Assembly (NCBI GenBank): GCA_025094145.1
Contig: JALLLS010000010.1
Span: 558,001-622,000 of the forward strand
Length of the DNA stretch: 64,000 nucleotides
DNA from: Spinellus fusiger
Taxonomy: Eukaryota > Mucoromycota > Mucoromycetes > Mucorales > Phycomycetaceae
Direction of reading: 5' to 3'
Under the pieces are notes generated by a model, which did not search any database, was not told the origin of the DNA, and was given only the letters and a program-made list of their open reading frames with translations. The stretch's first letter is position 1, and the number at the start of each line of letters is the position of its first letter. A program made the position numbers and the translations under genes. This document shows, one piece after another, positions 39,574 through 52,600 of this stretch.

Positions 39574-41610
39574 TATCCTGCCAAGCAAAAGATAACAAAG
39601 AAAAAAAAAGTTGCTATCCTTTCTGTCTATATGATGCTCCTCTGTAATGCAATCTACTACATTGGTAGTCTACAACTAACTTACTGCCTGAGATGGCTAG
39701 AGCAATATTTTCCTTCCATAGATGTCAAAGTCCTCCTGTTTATTCCTCCGCCCTAGCATGGCTTGTGCTCTTTCAAGTGTTGTGAATTCTTTCATTCATT
39801 TTTAAAGAATATTTGTGTGAAGTTCGAATGGTTTGTGAAGAATAAGTTTGCATGGGTTAGAATCAGTGTCTACGTTATGTTACATTGTGTTTCTCCATGT
39901 TGTGGCTGTTATTTTCCTCGAGTGTATCTATGCATATTTAATGTGAGTAAAATATAAAATAATAAGGTAGCTAGATTTGTTTTTGAGTACAGTAAAGAAT
40001 AGTAAAGAAATATAAAAGTATCAAATATCGACTTTATTGTTTGTTTCCACGAACTTGGCAGCACTGAGATTTGTGTTATTATTATTGTTGTTGTTATTGT
40101 TGTTATTGTTGTTATTGTTGTTATTGTTGTTATTGTTGTTATTGTTGTTATTGTTGTTATTGTTGTTATTGTTGTTATTGTTGTTATTGTTGTTATTGTT
40201 GTTATTGTTGTTATTGTTGTTATTGTTGTTATTGTTGTTATTGTTGTTATTGTTGTTATTGTTGTTATTGTTGTTATTGTTGTTATTGTTGTTATTGTTG
40301 TTATTGTTGTTATTGTTGTTATTGTTGTTATTGTTGTTATTGTTGTTATTGTTGTTATTGTTGTTATTGTTGTTATTACTATTGTTATCAATATTGTTAA
40401 TATTGACATTTGATGAAGAGACATGGAATCGTACTCTTTAAAGATAATAATAATAAAAATCTCACTTTTCCTAAGGAAATACATCAAAGCATAGACTCAA
40501 TGGGCTCATAATCAGTAATGTCTTATTGTCTGATTGAATAAGTCCAGCTGTAGAGTAGTTTCAGTGATAAAAGTGCAGACAATTATGTACCGTCGAGGCT
40601 AATATTGATTTAGATAGATATCAGTAGCTCAATAGACATCTTTCAGTGGAGTTTTTATACTGTTATTGACAAAGAGAGAGAGAAATGTTGGCTATCATAC
40701 TATCAAGATAGAGTTATTGTCGAGAAGAAACAATAGTATTGTGATTATTTTATTCACTATAATAAATGTTAAGAGTATCTATATAAACTACAAAATATAT
40801 TTAATGAACCTTCTTACCACTCTTTCTTTCTTTATTATTTTTACTATTATTGTTGTTATTAATATTCTATAAGAAAAAGAAATTTACTCATGAAAAGTTG
40901 ATCTTTTTCTTTTTCTTTTTTCAATCTGTTAACTGATGACTTCTTGTGTATTTATTATTAGCCAACGAAAAGGGCACATTGGTCATTTTTAGAAAGTGAT
41001 TCTCCAGTAATTATAAAGTAAAGTAATATTTGACAACCTCATTCTATTGTTTATCCTATTTATTGATAAAGTACCCACTTTATTGACACTATTAACTATA
41101 TATTACTCTAATACTTGCGTTGATTTATGTTTGTTGATTATCTATTGTTCAAAATACTTAGAACAAAAAGTATGTTCGGTAATAAGAGTTGTATATCTCA
41201 AGGGTCTATAGGATAATAATCACAGCTATTTGTATACTTTTCTGGCTGTGTTAATTGAATTAATAATAATAGTGTCTCTTGGAATATGTGGGTTTAATTC
41301 CTCAACACTCTTAATAATATGCTTCCAGGTGTATCGAGTTCTCATTAAGGTATGGATCAGCATCCTCTTCTCATCTCATTGCTTCATTCTCGTGCTCATT
41401 ATAAAAACATGTTCATTATAAAGTAAAATGAAATATGATCCGTTAACAAAAAGTGATGCAGATTAGTGTACGCCTAATGCTAATTTAAAATATGTAAATA
41501 TTTATAGCATAAGATGAATATATTAACGAAAAATAGAATAGTTTAAATGATATCAACTTGTTCTTGTTTGGTACTTTGAAATATTCTTATTCTATTTATT
41601 AAACACTAAC
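39574..41610. other. Gene-free region with minisatellite
   Basis: Apart from the 9-bp array at 40084-40378, only AT-rich DNA with short chance ORFs. Confidence 0.6.
40084..40378. repeat. 9-bp minisatellite TTGTTATTG
   Basis: About 33 near-perfect copies of TTGTTATTG over 295 bp. All frames without a stop give artefactual poly-Leu, CCYCCY or TTI-repeat ORFs on both strands. Near-perfect units suggest recent expansion. Confidence 0.95.
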
Positions 41611-43073
41611 CACCATTTTCACTTATTATTGTTCCACTTTTAGAGAAAAATATGTCACATTAATAAGTTAAAACTTGGCATAGTAAAAGATTTAAAACTG
41701 GCGCATTCTAAGTACTTGAGGTTTTCTTACATTTTACTTATCTTAATAATAATAATAAAGAATAACATTGTGCACGAAGACGGCCAAGGAAATATCTATA
41801 ATGATGAAGGAATAGCCGTTACAGTAGTGGAGATGGAGGTAGACGAGAAGACGTACCCCATTGAGACGGTTACAAATTTCGGGATGTACCTTGACCTCAA
41901 ACCACCTGAGAAGCCAGAAAGAAAAACTGTACAACAATCCGTAGACAGAGATGTCAATAAGGACGAGGATAACAGAGCTCCTAGTATCCACAGGCACTAT
42001 AAAGATTCCGAAAAAGAGCAGTTATTTGTGGTGATTTATGAAAGGGGCATGAGCGTCAGAGCTGTTGCACTGAAACTTCAAATCAACTCACGCACTGCTC
42101 AGCCCTCTTTAGTCCTGGATCAAATGATGGAGAGTTTGAGAACGTCTTTTATTGATTTAGAGATATCGAAAACAGTTCTCTACAATTTTTGGGTGACAAA
42201 ATTGTAAGATCAGTCTAAAAAGAGCCCATTTTCATTCAGTTGATGTTAATAATCCTGAAAAGATCAAGGATCGAAAGGAGTGGGTACAAAAATGGATGGA
42301 GACAGACATGGACTACATGAGCAACTATGTCTTCATAGATGAGGCGGCATTTCACATCAACATGAAGCGTACTTTTGCTTGGTCAAAAGTAGGTACTCGT
42401 GCAGTAGTAAAAGTACCAAGAACGAGAGCTAAAACAACAACCATCGTGGGAGCAACATCTGCTCAGGGTATTGTCAACATAAAAGTAAGACAGCCTCGAA
42501 TGTTGCCTGTTTCAAAGAAGAGAACTACTCGATCTGGTGGGCCTTCCCAGAAACAAAGCAAAGGCACTGTTACTGGCCACCATCTTAACTTCTTGAGCGA
42601 TACAATGGATGTCATGGATAATTTTCCAGATGTTTTCAAGGATAATCACTTGATTATGGACAACGCTCCTATCCACATGAATGAAGACATTAAAAGCTTC
42701 ATTGAAGGCCATGGGTACAGGTGTGTCTATCTTCCTCCATACTCACCAGAGCTGAGTCCCATCGAGCAATTCTGGTCTATTTGCAAAAGTAAGTTGAAAA
42801 GAGAAAGACTCTTGGAAGAAGAAACACTGTCATCTAGAATCGCCGATGCATCTAACCAAGTTCTTCTCGGTGATCTCATAGGATTTTGTAAATACTCTGT
42901 CGATAGATTTGATGATTGCTTACAAGAGAAGCCTCTTTAAAAATAAAACATTTGTCGCATTTGTCGTATCCAACTTATACGCCATCTTTTAATTTATTAA
43001 TGTGATAATTTTTTTCCACTTGTGCGCTATGTTTTTTTTTCCAAATGTGCGACAATAATAAGTGAAAATAGTG
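41611..43073 (+). mobile_element. Degenerate Tc1/mariner-superfamily element with terminal inverted repeats
   Basis: The left end CACCATTTTCACTTATTATTG (41611) matches the inverted right end CACTATTTTCACTTATTATTG (43073 inward), and similarity continues inward (CACATTAATAARTTAAAA on both sides). The element is about 1.46 kb and encloses a broken DDE transposase. TA follows the right end; the left flank is AC, so the target duplication is not intact. Confidence 0.85.
41779..42940 (+). pseudogene. DDE transposase, frameshifted
   Basis: Two reading frames. The first holds an N-terminal region with a helix-turn-helix-like part (GMSVRAVALKLQINSRTA) joined abruptly to PSLVLDQMMESLRTSF, apparently missing linker sequence, and stops at 42207. 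An extra T at about 42201 would restore CKISLKRAHFHSVDVNNPEKI. The second frame (42221-42940) carries the catalytic core: first Asp in VFIDEAAFH, second Asp in LIMDNAPIH, and Glu in ELSPIEQFWS. All three catalytic acids survive. The protein resembles DDE transposases abundant in Mucorales. The frameshift makes it non-functional unless it is a sequencing error. Confidence 0.85.
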
Positions 43074-43792
43074 TACTTGGCTATGTCGGATGGGAGTGCT
43101 ATACCAACCAACCTAAGTTGATTTAGAGCTCTTTATGAGGCTAGTGAGGTGTATATCTTTTCTTTCGTTGGTGTTGACCATGATTCAGACTTCCCACAGT
43201 CTTATAGGCGTTGAAGTGAGCTCTAATTTCTAATCTATTTGACAAGTCTTACTTACTGCATGTAATTTTGCTTATTTTACTGAACTTGTCTTCTATTTTT
43301 GAGGGAAGATATTTAGTTTGATCAGCTCTATGGACTGACTTTTCCTCATAGTAACCTATAACTGAATGGTCATTAAGTAGTATCAACTCGTTATCTTTTG
43401 ATGTATCTACAATTATTTTTAATATAAACGACATTAACAAAACATTTTATATATTAAAGATTTCTTTAAGAATCGTATAACAATAGTGTATATTTAAAAT
43501 GAATCATTAAACTTAAATATATAATTATTGAAGTTTACCTTTACAATATAAAATTAGGCTATGATCTTATAAATTATATTTATAATTAGCTGTTAAATAA
43601 GATGGCTTACTTTAAACTCTAAGCAAATAAGCATTTAATTGAAAAGGCCTAATTATAAACCAGTGAGAAACTTAACATATTTTAATGTATTTGTCGTGAA
43701 GACTTTTGCCATGTTTAGAAGGATCACTCTCTTGAGAATTAGAACTCATTCATTGCCAAAACAAGAAGAGGACTCTATCGAGCATTAAGGGA

Positions 43793-43925
43793 TGTTGATA
43801 GTTCACAGTATTTTCGATAGTTAACCCCTGAATATATACCATTAGAAAAGTATAAAAGACGTAGTTATCTCATTCAATAAATAACAGAGTTTAACTACAC
43901 GTTCTGCTGTTCCGTATACCTTTGG
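43793..43925 (+). other. Possible solo-LTR-like fragment
   Basis: Begins TGTTGATAG, contains TATAAAAGA and AATAAATA, and runs to GCTGTTCCGTATAC, an LTR-like order of signals. No partner copy, primer-binding site or target duplication could be shown in the window. Confidence 0.25.
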
Positions 43926-43994
43926 ACTAAAAACCCAAAGACGACTAATTTTTTTTGGACTGATTTACACATCTGATTTATTGTTTTTACAAAT

Positions 43995-44105
43995 ACAGTT
44001 CAAAGTTTTTTTTTGGGGTGTGAGGTGCTATTCACGCATTGGGCATATTAGCCACCCTATGAGAACTAATAGAAAAATTAATAAACATTTAAACACTTTT
44101 TTTGC
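43995..44105 (-). repeat. Dispersed repeat end, copy 1 (matches 61835-61945 inverted)
   Basis: Starts TACAGTTCAAAG and includes GCATTGGGCATATTAGCCACC and CTATGAGAACT. The same order occurs inverted at 61835-61945. It is interrupted at its inner side by the Tc1 copy starting near 44106. The CAGT terminus suggests a Tc1-type end. Confidence 0.75.
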
Positions 44106-45483
44106 ATAGTGTCCAGCAAAATACATATAAATATATCATTTTCCAATATGATTTTTGTATGAGGAAAAAATTTCTTTTTTTCATGAAAACATACATTAAA
44201 CACATATTAGAGACTTCGAAATTGAATGATGTATAAAGAAGGTCAATAAGATAATAAATACAGCTTTATTGGGTGAAAAACTTAAGTATTTGGTGTTTTC
44301 ACCCTTGGCCTCTATAACAGCCTTGCATCTCCGCCCCATGCTGTTAATGAGAGTGTCTGTAATATCTTTGGGGATCTTATCTCACTCTTGGACCAGGAGA
44401 GCCTTCAGATCCTGGAGGGTGTTTTCTGGGGCCATCTTCTTCCGAACTGCTCTGTCCAACTCCTCCTAAAGATGCTCAATTGGGTTTAGGTCAGGGCTTT
44501 GAGAGGGCCACCCCTCCATAGCAACAATGCCCTCGTTTGACTTCCATTTCCTAGTCTCCTTACTAGTATGGCAACTAGTATTGTCCTCTCGAAGAACATA
44601 TCCTACCATTGGATTCAGTGCCGAAAAGACAAGCCAGTTCGGGGCAATAGGCCGTTTCTAAAATACTAGTGTATTTAGCACTATTGATGAATCCCTCCAC
44701 CATAGCAAGTCAACCAATATCTTCACCAGAAAAGAGAACTCTACTACCAACAAACTTAATCGTTGGCTTGACAATCTTCGGGAGAAGACCCTACTCCTTC
44801 CCGTGCACCACTCTGTTGTGGTGGTTGTTGATCACCAACCGGAACCTTAACTTATCGGACCAGATGACTGCCTTCCAGTCTTCCTCAGTTCAGTGAAGGT
44901 GGGCCTTGGCCCAAGCAAGCCTCATTTTATTTTCTTTATTGTTAAGATCAGGCTTATTGATAACATTATTAGAAGACAGGTCAATCTTCTTTATCATCTT
45001 CTGAAATGTTCTCATTGAGACCTGTGTGGCCATTCCCTTATGAAGCCCCTTCATAATTTGAAAGGAGTTCCTTGCCACTTCTCGAGAAACCTCCCTCTCG
45101 TCCCTCTTGTCCCTCTCCATCAAAATGGACTTGCGCCCAGAGCCCCTTCCAGCCTTTCAACAGCAAGTTTTCTTGTATCTCCTCATAATGAGACTAACAG
45201 CGGGCAGACTGATACCAAACATGGTTGCAATATCAGTTTGTCTAGTGCCATTTATAGTGACCTTGTGAACAATCAGTTTACGAGTAAAGTCGTCGATATT
45301 CTTCTTCCTGTTTCCAATAGGCTTAGTGGCTTGTCTGTTGGTGTTATAGACAATATACTTTATAGCGAAAAAAAAAGAAGAAACAGGGAATGAGTCTATA
45401 GATCTATAAATATAAAGAACTTTTCTGAGCAAAATGAAGGTCAGAAAATAAAAAGAATTATAGATATTTTGCCGGACACTGTA
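44106..45483 (-). mobile_element. Degenerate Tc1 element, minus orientation
   Basis: Inverted ends: right CAGTGTCCGGCAAAATA (45482 inward) and left TAGTGTCCAGCAAAATA (44107 inward). The minus strand carries fragments of a Tc1 transposase: a helix-turn-helix N-terminus (QATKPIGNRKKNIDDFTRKL, QTDIATMFGISLPAVSLI), a second fragment at 45123-44890, WSDKLRF where WSDE is expected, and SPDLNPIEHL followed by a stop. Several stops and frameshifts make it inactive. It shares its structure and end region with the 60313-61390 copy. Confidence 0.85.
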
Positions 45484-46684
45484 GTATGAAATAAAAGAAA
45501 AGCCTTCACAATCTTACTACTTTTGCCAGAGATCAATTTTTATTCATAGTACTATTTATCATATCTTTGGCTCATGGACTAAGTATCTACTAAAGGTAGT
45601 TAAAAATAGTGAAGTTGTAAAGCTTTTCTTTTATTTCACACTATATGCAAACTTTGAAATTGAATGCGCAAATCATTTGGAAAAGGCCAATATAGCATAG
45701 GAGTCTCACAAGTATCATATATATTTTTTTTAGCTACTTCATTTTTCCTTATGTATCTTCTGGTATCAATGTCACCTATCTATTCTAATGGAAGTAATGA
45801 GGAAAAGGTTCGACTCTTTTCAAAATCTGGGCCATTTTTATACCAAGAATAATAAACATTATGTAAGATAGAGAAGTGTGACCTCTCCATATGCTTGGAT
45901 GTTTATTGAAAATATGATATATCATTAGCAAATAGGAAAAAACCAATTTCATTATAAAGAATAGCACATTAGTATACAAAGTGTAGTTTTTACATGTTTA
46001 ATAAAGGACTTTGATTCAAGCACTTCTTGGAGTATAAACAAACAGTATAGGCTTTAAGAACTTAGTTGACTGTTTCTTGTTCTTGATTTGTTTCTTTTGT
46101 GTTTCTGTCCTCTTTGTCGGTCTCTTTCTGTGTCCGTACCAAGTACCATTGTTGTGCCAAATACATGTTTGCCTTCTGCCACCCCGATCTCTAGTGCAAT
46201 TAACTACACTCCTCCTCCTCTATCAACAATCTCGCACTGGAAAGGATATCCCTACGTCCTTCCCTACCCCATGAATTCTGTGTCATTAGCCAGTCTCCTG
46301 AGGTCCTACGTGTTTCCAGAAGATTGATGGTGGTTATTAATTAGGCTCAGAATAAAACTCTCTTCTTTAGAGTATCAATACTATTTTGTTTTATTTATTG
46401 GAGAGTGTATGCTTCTATCTATAGGGAATTCATAGCTAAAATAATGTCAAGATTAAGTATAGATATAAAAAGGAAGATGGTATCTCAAACAGTTGATTCC
46501 TTCTGTCGGTCATTCTATTTGAGTACATAGATGGAGACACTGAACAATGCAAACTGTCGTTTGGATCTGATTCTGTCATACGCTCCTTCATGACATTCGG
46601 ACTGTCAATATCACGTGTCTGTAGTATCCTTCTGGGTTACTATAGGTTAAAGCATTCCACTGCCTAGAGCAGTTTACACTGGTT
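45484..46684. other. Intergenic region with a doubtful small ORF
   Basis: Mostly AT-rich. An ORF at 46088-46327 (79 aa; contains PNTCLPSATPISSAIN and HWKGYPYVLPYPMNSVSLASLL) is less repetitive than background and may be a small coding exon, but has no recognised family and no clear upstream exon. Confidence 0.35.
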
Positions 46685-49042
46685 ATGCAGCGTCTTCTCA
46701 CTTCTCAGCAATACAAACTACTCTGTAGGCCACTAAACTATGCCAGCCATGGTCTAAGAACAAATCAGTTTAAACCTAATACTACAGCCACTACAGCCAC
46801 TGTGCGATGGACTACTTCTCAGTGCCGATATCCAGGACAACTCAAAAGAACACCACATAACAAGCCACTGTTGGATAAGAGGCCACTCTGTACACTCCCT
46901 GCATTCACTACAGCCTATATGGGGTCTGCATTACCCATTATGATTAATCCACAGACACCCTCTTACCAGGAAACACCCTCTGAAATAGAGGCTATTGAAA
47001 GGAAACCTTTACAAAATATAATAGTACAGTGGATAAATAGTTGGATAAGACGATTAGACGACTGGATACTAGAGCCTTTGTTGACAGTACGTCGCTTCCT
47101 TCATATTCTACTCCTGTTTGTCCCTGTAGCAATGTCCTCTCCTCTTCTTCTCTTTGGAGAAGACATGATGGAGGGCGATACAAAACAGGCACTTTGGTGG
47201 TATGAATTTCTAGCAGCACAAATGGAAAGAGCAGGCCCTACATTTATCAAGGTCAGCAAGGGAAGCCTATAACAAAATTACTGTTATAACCTTGCATTGA
47301 CTGTATAGTTGGCTCAATGGGTGGCTTCACGCACAGATCTCTTTCCAATGGCACTGTGCTTACGTCTTTCTAAACTGCATTCACAGGTGGATCCACACCC
47401 CTTTTCACATACCAAGCGTGTCATTGAGGCAGCCTTTCACCAAGACATGGACACTATCTTTAGTTATTTTGACACAACCCCCTTAGGAGTAGGTGCTATT
47501 GCTCAAGTGTACAAGGCCACCTTACGACCCACTATCCTTGTAGGCTATCCATCTGACCAGGCCTCTCTGATCAACAACCGAAAAGCATCTGACACTGTCT
47601 CTATGCTAGATGCACAAGGAAATACGGTGGAGGTGCATACAACTGTCGCCATTAAAGTCATCCACCCAAAGGCCCATGCAATTGTTCATCGTGACCTGAA
47701 GATCATGAACTTCTTTGCTTATACACTGACATGGATTCCTACCTTCCAATGGCTTTCTTTACCTGATGAAGTGCGTGTGTTTGGCATGATGATGAAGGAT
47801 CAATTGGACCTTAGAATAGAAGGACATAATCTGGAGAGATTTAATGCCTATTTCAAAGACTCCCGCCAAGTTGAATTTCCTAGGCCTTTGATGCACTTTA
47901 CAACACAAGACATGCTCATTGAGGAATATGAGAACGGAGTTCCTCTTCATTTATTCTTATCCAACATTGCGTATTCAAAAAAGGCGGGTCACTCTGTCAG
48001 CATCTATGATCACAAAATGGCTGATATTGGTAAGGTGTTTTAATCATGACATTTGATCTTATTTACTTTCTATTGCATTCCATTACAAGGTCTCAATACA
48101 TTTTTGGTAAATGGACAGTGTAAATAGAGCGGAGACTTACTAAGAGGATGTTGCTCTATCTTTTTTTTATATACAGTATATGTTGATTTTTCATAATTTT
48201 GTCCATGCGGATCTTCATCCTGGCAATATTATGGTCAAGTTCTATCCACCCTCTATTTATACTCCTATTAGAAAGTGGTGGAGTCAATGGACAGGACAGG
48301 AACTCAATGATGATGGAGATGCTATTGTGAGTAGAATCATGGCTGTTCGTGATGATCCAGCAAAGTTGCAAAAAGAAATCGAAGTTATTGAACAGCAAGG
48401 GTATGCTCCTCGTCTGGTGTTTATTGATGCAGGCCTTGTCAATGAACTCAACGACACCAACCGACTCAACTTTCTTGATTTGTTCCAAGCAATTGCTCAA
48501 TTTGATGGTTACAGGGCGGGTGAATTGATGGTGGAGCGATGTAAAACACCTGAATTGGTGGTTCATCCAGACGTCTTTGCCTTGAAGATGAATCATCTCA
48601 TTCTGAAACTTAAGCAGAATACATTTAACTTGGGTGCAGTTAAAATAGGCAATCTTCTTCATGAGACGATGAGTATGGTGCGAAATCACCGTGTAAAATT
48701 AGAAGGCGACTTTGTAAATGTCATTGTTAGTATTATGTTACTGGAGGGAATTGGGAGACAGTTGAATCCTGATTTGGATCTGTTCAAAATGGCATTGCCT
48801 GTATTGCGTGAATACAGTATGAAGGATCATGGACAAGCTACTATTGAAGGTGTAATGGACATGAAGCAACATCCCTTTTCTCCACATTGGTTGAAAGTGT
48901 GGATATTTCTTGAATTTAGAGCATGGTTTGGAGAAAGTAGACGTGAAGAAGAATGGATGGATATATGGTAAGTCGCTTTCTATAGGCAGTAAATATACTC
49001 ACAGTGTATGTGTTTAGTGATTTCAAGTGTTTCTATACTTGA
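46685..49042 (+). CDS. UbiB-family mitochondrial kinase-like protein (ADCK2/Cqd1 type)
   Basis: ABC1/ADCK/COQ8-family atypical kinase-like protein; the ADCK2/YPL109C (Cqd1) branch is linked to coenzyme Q homeostasis in mitochondria. Five exons: 46685-47251, 47309-48029, 48090-48106 (17 nt), 48177-48967 and 49018-49042, about 706 aa. The N-terminus is basic and Thr/Arg-rich, fitting a mitochondrial presequence, with a hydrophobic segment (RRFLHILLLFVPVAMSSPLLLF, about residues 136-157). Family motifs: FIKLAQW in place of KxGQ, PLGVGAIAQVYKA (Ala-rich loop), AIKVIHP (ATP-binding Lys), FVHADLHPGNIM (catalytic Asp) and VFIDAGL (metal-binding Asp). The 17-nt exon supplies LNTFL between GADIG-side and YMLIFHNF, and is required to keep frame. 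The closing exon adds only CDFKCFYT. Confidence 0.9.
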
Positions 49043-49657
49043 GTGGTATTTCGATACATTATTCTGTGGATATCTACCAATGTATTATGTTTTTATAGCA
49101 CTCTTTTGATGTCTTTTATTTATATATATATTAAGTCTATTTGATATGATGTTACTATAGAGTATGATCTATAATGCTCCAAATGACAGATGTATAGGTT
49201 ATATCTAATGTGTATCTATCTTTACACTATTATCTTACTATGAAAATCCCTTATCCTTGCCTTGTTGAGTTATATTTGGTAGTATTCTTGCATAATAAAC
49301 ACTCTATACTTCTTTCATACGATCTTCTTTTACCTTTTACAATGGCTATTCTATTCTACACTTGTCTATCTGTCGTCATATGAAAACATACAGGCTCTAC
49401 ATGTCCTTCTATCCATGCCTCCTGAATGTGATCCTTGTGTGTTCTCCCCCTTCCCCTCCTTCCTTTCTTCCTCTCCCTTCCTCCTCCTCCTTCTCTCTCT
49501 CTCCCCTTTTTATTTTATTCTTTATTTTTAATATTTACCTGGATTTTCTGCCTCTGTTCTTGTTCTTATTCTTTTTGCTGTGTTTTACTAGGGAGACTTG
49601 ATTTTGTAGCAAAAATAGGCGTTCTTCCTTGCGTCTATAGACTACACCACTATCTTT
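49043..49657. promoter_or_regulatory. Upstream region of the RhoGAP gene with polypyrimidine tract
   Basis: Between two plus-strand genes. About 49440-49515 is almost pure C/T on the plus strand (CCCCCTTCCCCTCCTTCC and on). Such tracts are common in fungal promoters; ORFs across it are hydrophobic artefacts. Confidence 0.5.
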
Positions 49658-52600
49658 ATGGCGACTAAGCTTGCAATTTCTTTACAGAGCCCCGGCGATA
49701 GAATAGTGAATGAAGAGCGACTCTTTAGTATTATAGAGAGACAGAGAGACATTATCAAAGGACTTAGGGAAGACCTTTCTAAGATAACTGCTCACCATGA
49801 GTGTCTATTGAATGAGAGTCGAGATTGGGAACAAGAACGACATTACCTAAACTCATTACTAGAAAGAGCAGGTGTGGCTTTTACAACCTCTCTAAAGACA
49901 TACCACCCACCCAAAAATATCACTCAACAAAGCTTTATCAATACCATTGTACACCAGAACCAAAAGAACGAAGCTGAAGCAGCTGAACCTGTCTTCTTTT
50001 CTTGTCCACACACCCGCCCAATGGCCAAGGAGACGGCTCCTCAACCGCCTTTCTTGTCTTACTCCCATGAGCCAATCATGTCAGATAGATCGCATAAAAT
50101 GGGTGATTTGACAGATCAAATCATCAGTTGGCAGGGTGACCAGAAAGTAAAGAGCACAACAACAGACAGTCGTGGGGTGGATGCTGTTCCACTGCAGAAT
50201 GAAGCATATGTGTACGATGGAAGACAACCCACCACACCCGTGCCTGGAAGCGCTTCCTTCTCTTGCACTCCGAGTGATCCAATGCCAGAGATATATTCTT
50301 CCTTGTCCACAGGCGTTTCTATAGAGAAAGACACTTCATTAGTCACTCAGTATCAGTACACAAGTAACGATAAGAGTGAACACGAACGGAAACAAAGAGA
50401 TGGATATAGAGTGCAGTCTAGGAATTCACAATCTGTAAGTCATTCCTGTCCACTTAAAGATTCTATGGACACAAAGGAATTTGGATCGTATCTCTCTCTC
50501 TATCCTGGTGATTATAATAATGTAAGTCAATACAAAATATTGAAAGAAAAAATGATGACTGGAAAGTGGACATATTTTTCATTGTTATTGTTATTACTCT
50601 TGTTATTATCGTTATCTTATGTAATTGCTATCATTGTTATTATATTATATTTGTAACGACTACACCATTGCATCCACTTGTATCTTTTAAAAGTGTCATC
50701 GAAAAGATTCCTTAACAGGAGAATACAAGACATCCGAGGGCAGTGTACGAAGAAGACCATCCCAACCCTACTTGTTTGGCCCTATACGCTATGATAAAAC
50801 CATTGGATCCACCTGGAAAACAAATTCAGAAGAGTCTATCCATCAAGACATTGCTCCTTTTTGTAATGCTACTGTCACTTTAAGTGTATTTGTTATTGGA
50901 TCCAACATTATTACGAATGAATTTGGGAAAAAACTTGCATCTTTTACCATCTCTGTCTGGCAAACAGATGAAACCACACAAGAAAGAACAGAACTATGGA
51001 AAATTGAGAAACTTTACTCAGACTTTTTGACTTTGGATGCTCAAGTAAGTTGGTATTTCTTTTTCTTTTTTTTTTGTACAGAAAACATCCCATGAGGAAA
51101 TAGGATATCAAAGTAGAGTAACTCATATTATCACATTCTTTTATATTGCTGCTGACTCTAGTTAAGAACGAGAGGAAGGTTCAGAGGAGGAAAGATGAGT
51201 AAATTGCCAGAAAAGGGACTCTTCACTACCTATGCACCAAGTAAAGTAGATAAGAGAAAGGTAACAAGCGTCTATTGAATATTACAGTTGTCTAATAAAA
51301 GTAAATCCATCTAGACTGCTATTGAGAGATACCTCCAACATGCCATTAATCTTAGGCTCTCAGAGAGTATTGAGCTTCGAACTTTTATTAATACCAACAT
51401 AATCAATGATGAATTGAAAGTAGTACCGGTAAGGCAAGAATGATAGAAGAAAGATACCATTTTACATATAATATAGAAACCACTGGGACTCAAACAAGGA
51501 TATCTTACTAAGCGAGGCAAGAATTTTGGTGGGTGGAAGACAAGATATTTTATACTTAATGGGCCAAGACTTCAGTATTATGAGGGAGTAAGTCTTTTTA
51601 TTTTATTTTATTTATATTTATATTTTAAATAAAAGGAACAACATAAAAAACATATACTGACTTTGTCTCTTTACTAATAAAATAGAAAGGAGGTGTATTG
51701 CTTGGTACTATCAATGTGTCTGATATATTGACTGGATGTCAACCTACTTCCAAACATCCCATAGACAGCAATGAGTCTAGTTTATTTAGACACTCTTTTA
51801 TGATCTTTGAAAGAAAGAAATCAGCCACCAATGGAGTCCATAGACACATCCTTTGTGCAGAATCAGACACTGATCGTGATGAATGGTTAGCTGCACTAAG
51901 TCAGTGCACTCATAAAGATTTGACTCGGAATGGAGAACACGGTCTATTCAGAACAGAGTCCCTTCCACTCTCTTCTAGAAAGTTAGAAAATAACCTTTCA
52001 TCATCAAAGAGCGTTATTTTGACTCATTCTATGAATGGGAGAAAAGGCACTTCAGAAGAAGAAAGGGACCAGGACAGGGATTCTGTGAGTGATTCACAGC
52101 CTTCTACACCCACTTATTATCCAATGCGCTCAAACTCTGATAGCTCGATTCTTCTTGGCGAGTCTACTCAAATGAACTTCTCGACTCTGTCTATCCCTGC
52201 ATTATCAGAAACAATGAACGATACTAGCCCACTTCCTAGTCACCGCTCCAGTATGGATCAAACACATACTCCTTGGAAGAAAATACAGAACTCTCAATAT
52301 TTAGAGCAAACATCAGGTCGACAAAACAGTACAGAGTCATTCTTTGCTGCTAATGCCTATTCAGGCCAGAACAAACTGATAAATGACCAAGAAGACTATG
52401 ATATGGATGATAAAAAGGCAAAAAAAGTAAACAGACGCATCTTTTGGGCCAAAAAGATATTCACAAATAACTCAGAAACACAGAACAAAAATAGTAGTAG
52501 TCTGAATACAACTCCTTCTCTTCTCAACGGTCCTGTTGCCTTTCGTGCTTTTTTGTCGAGAAGCTCTGCTGAAACAGCACAAACCACAGGGAATCCATCT

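Noticed and set aside
40037..40487. Poly-Leu, CCY-repeat and TTI-repeat ORFs on both strands
   Set aside because: They are products of the 9-bp TTGTTATTG array, open in several frames; no non-repeat coding context supports any of them.
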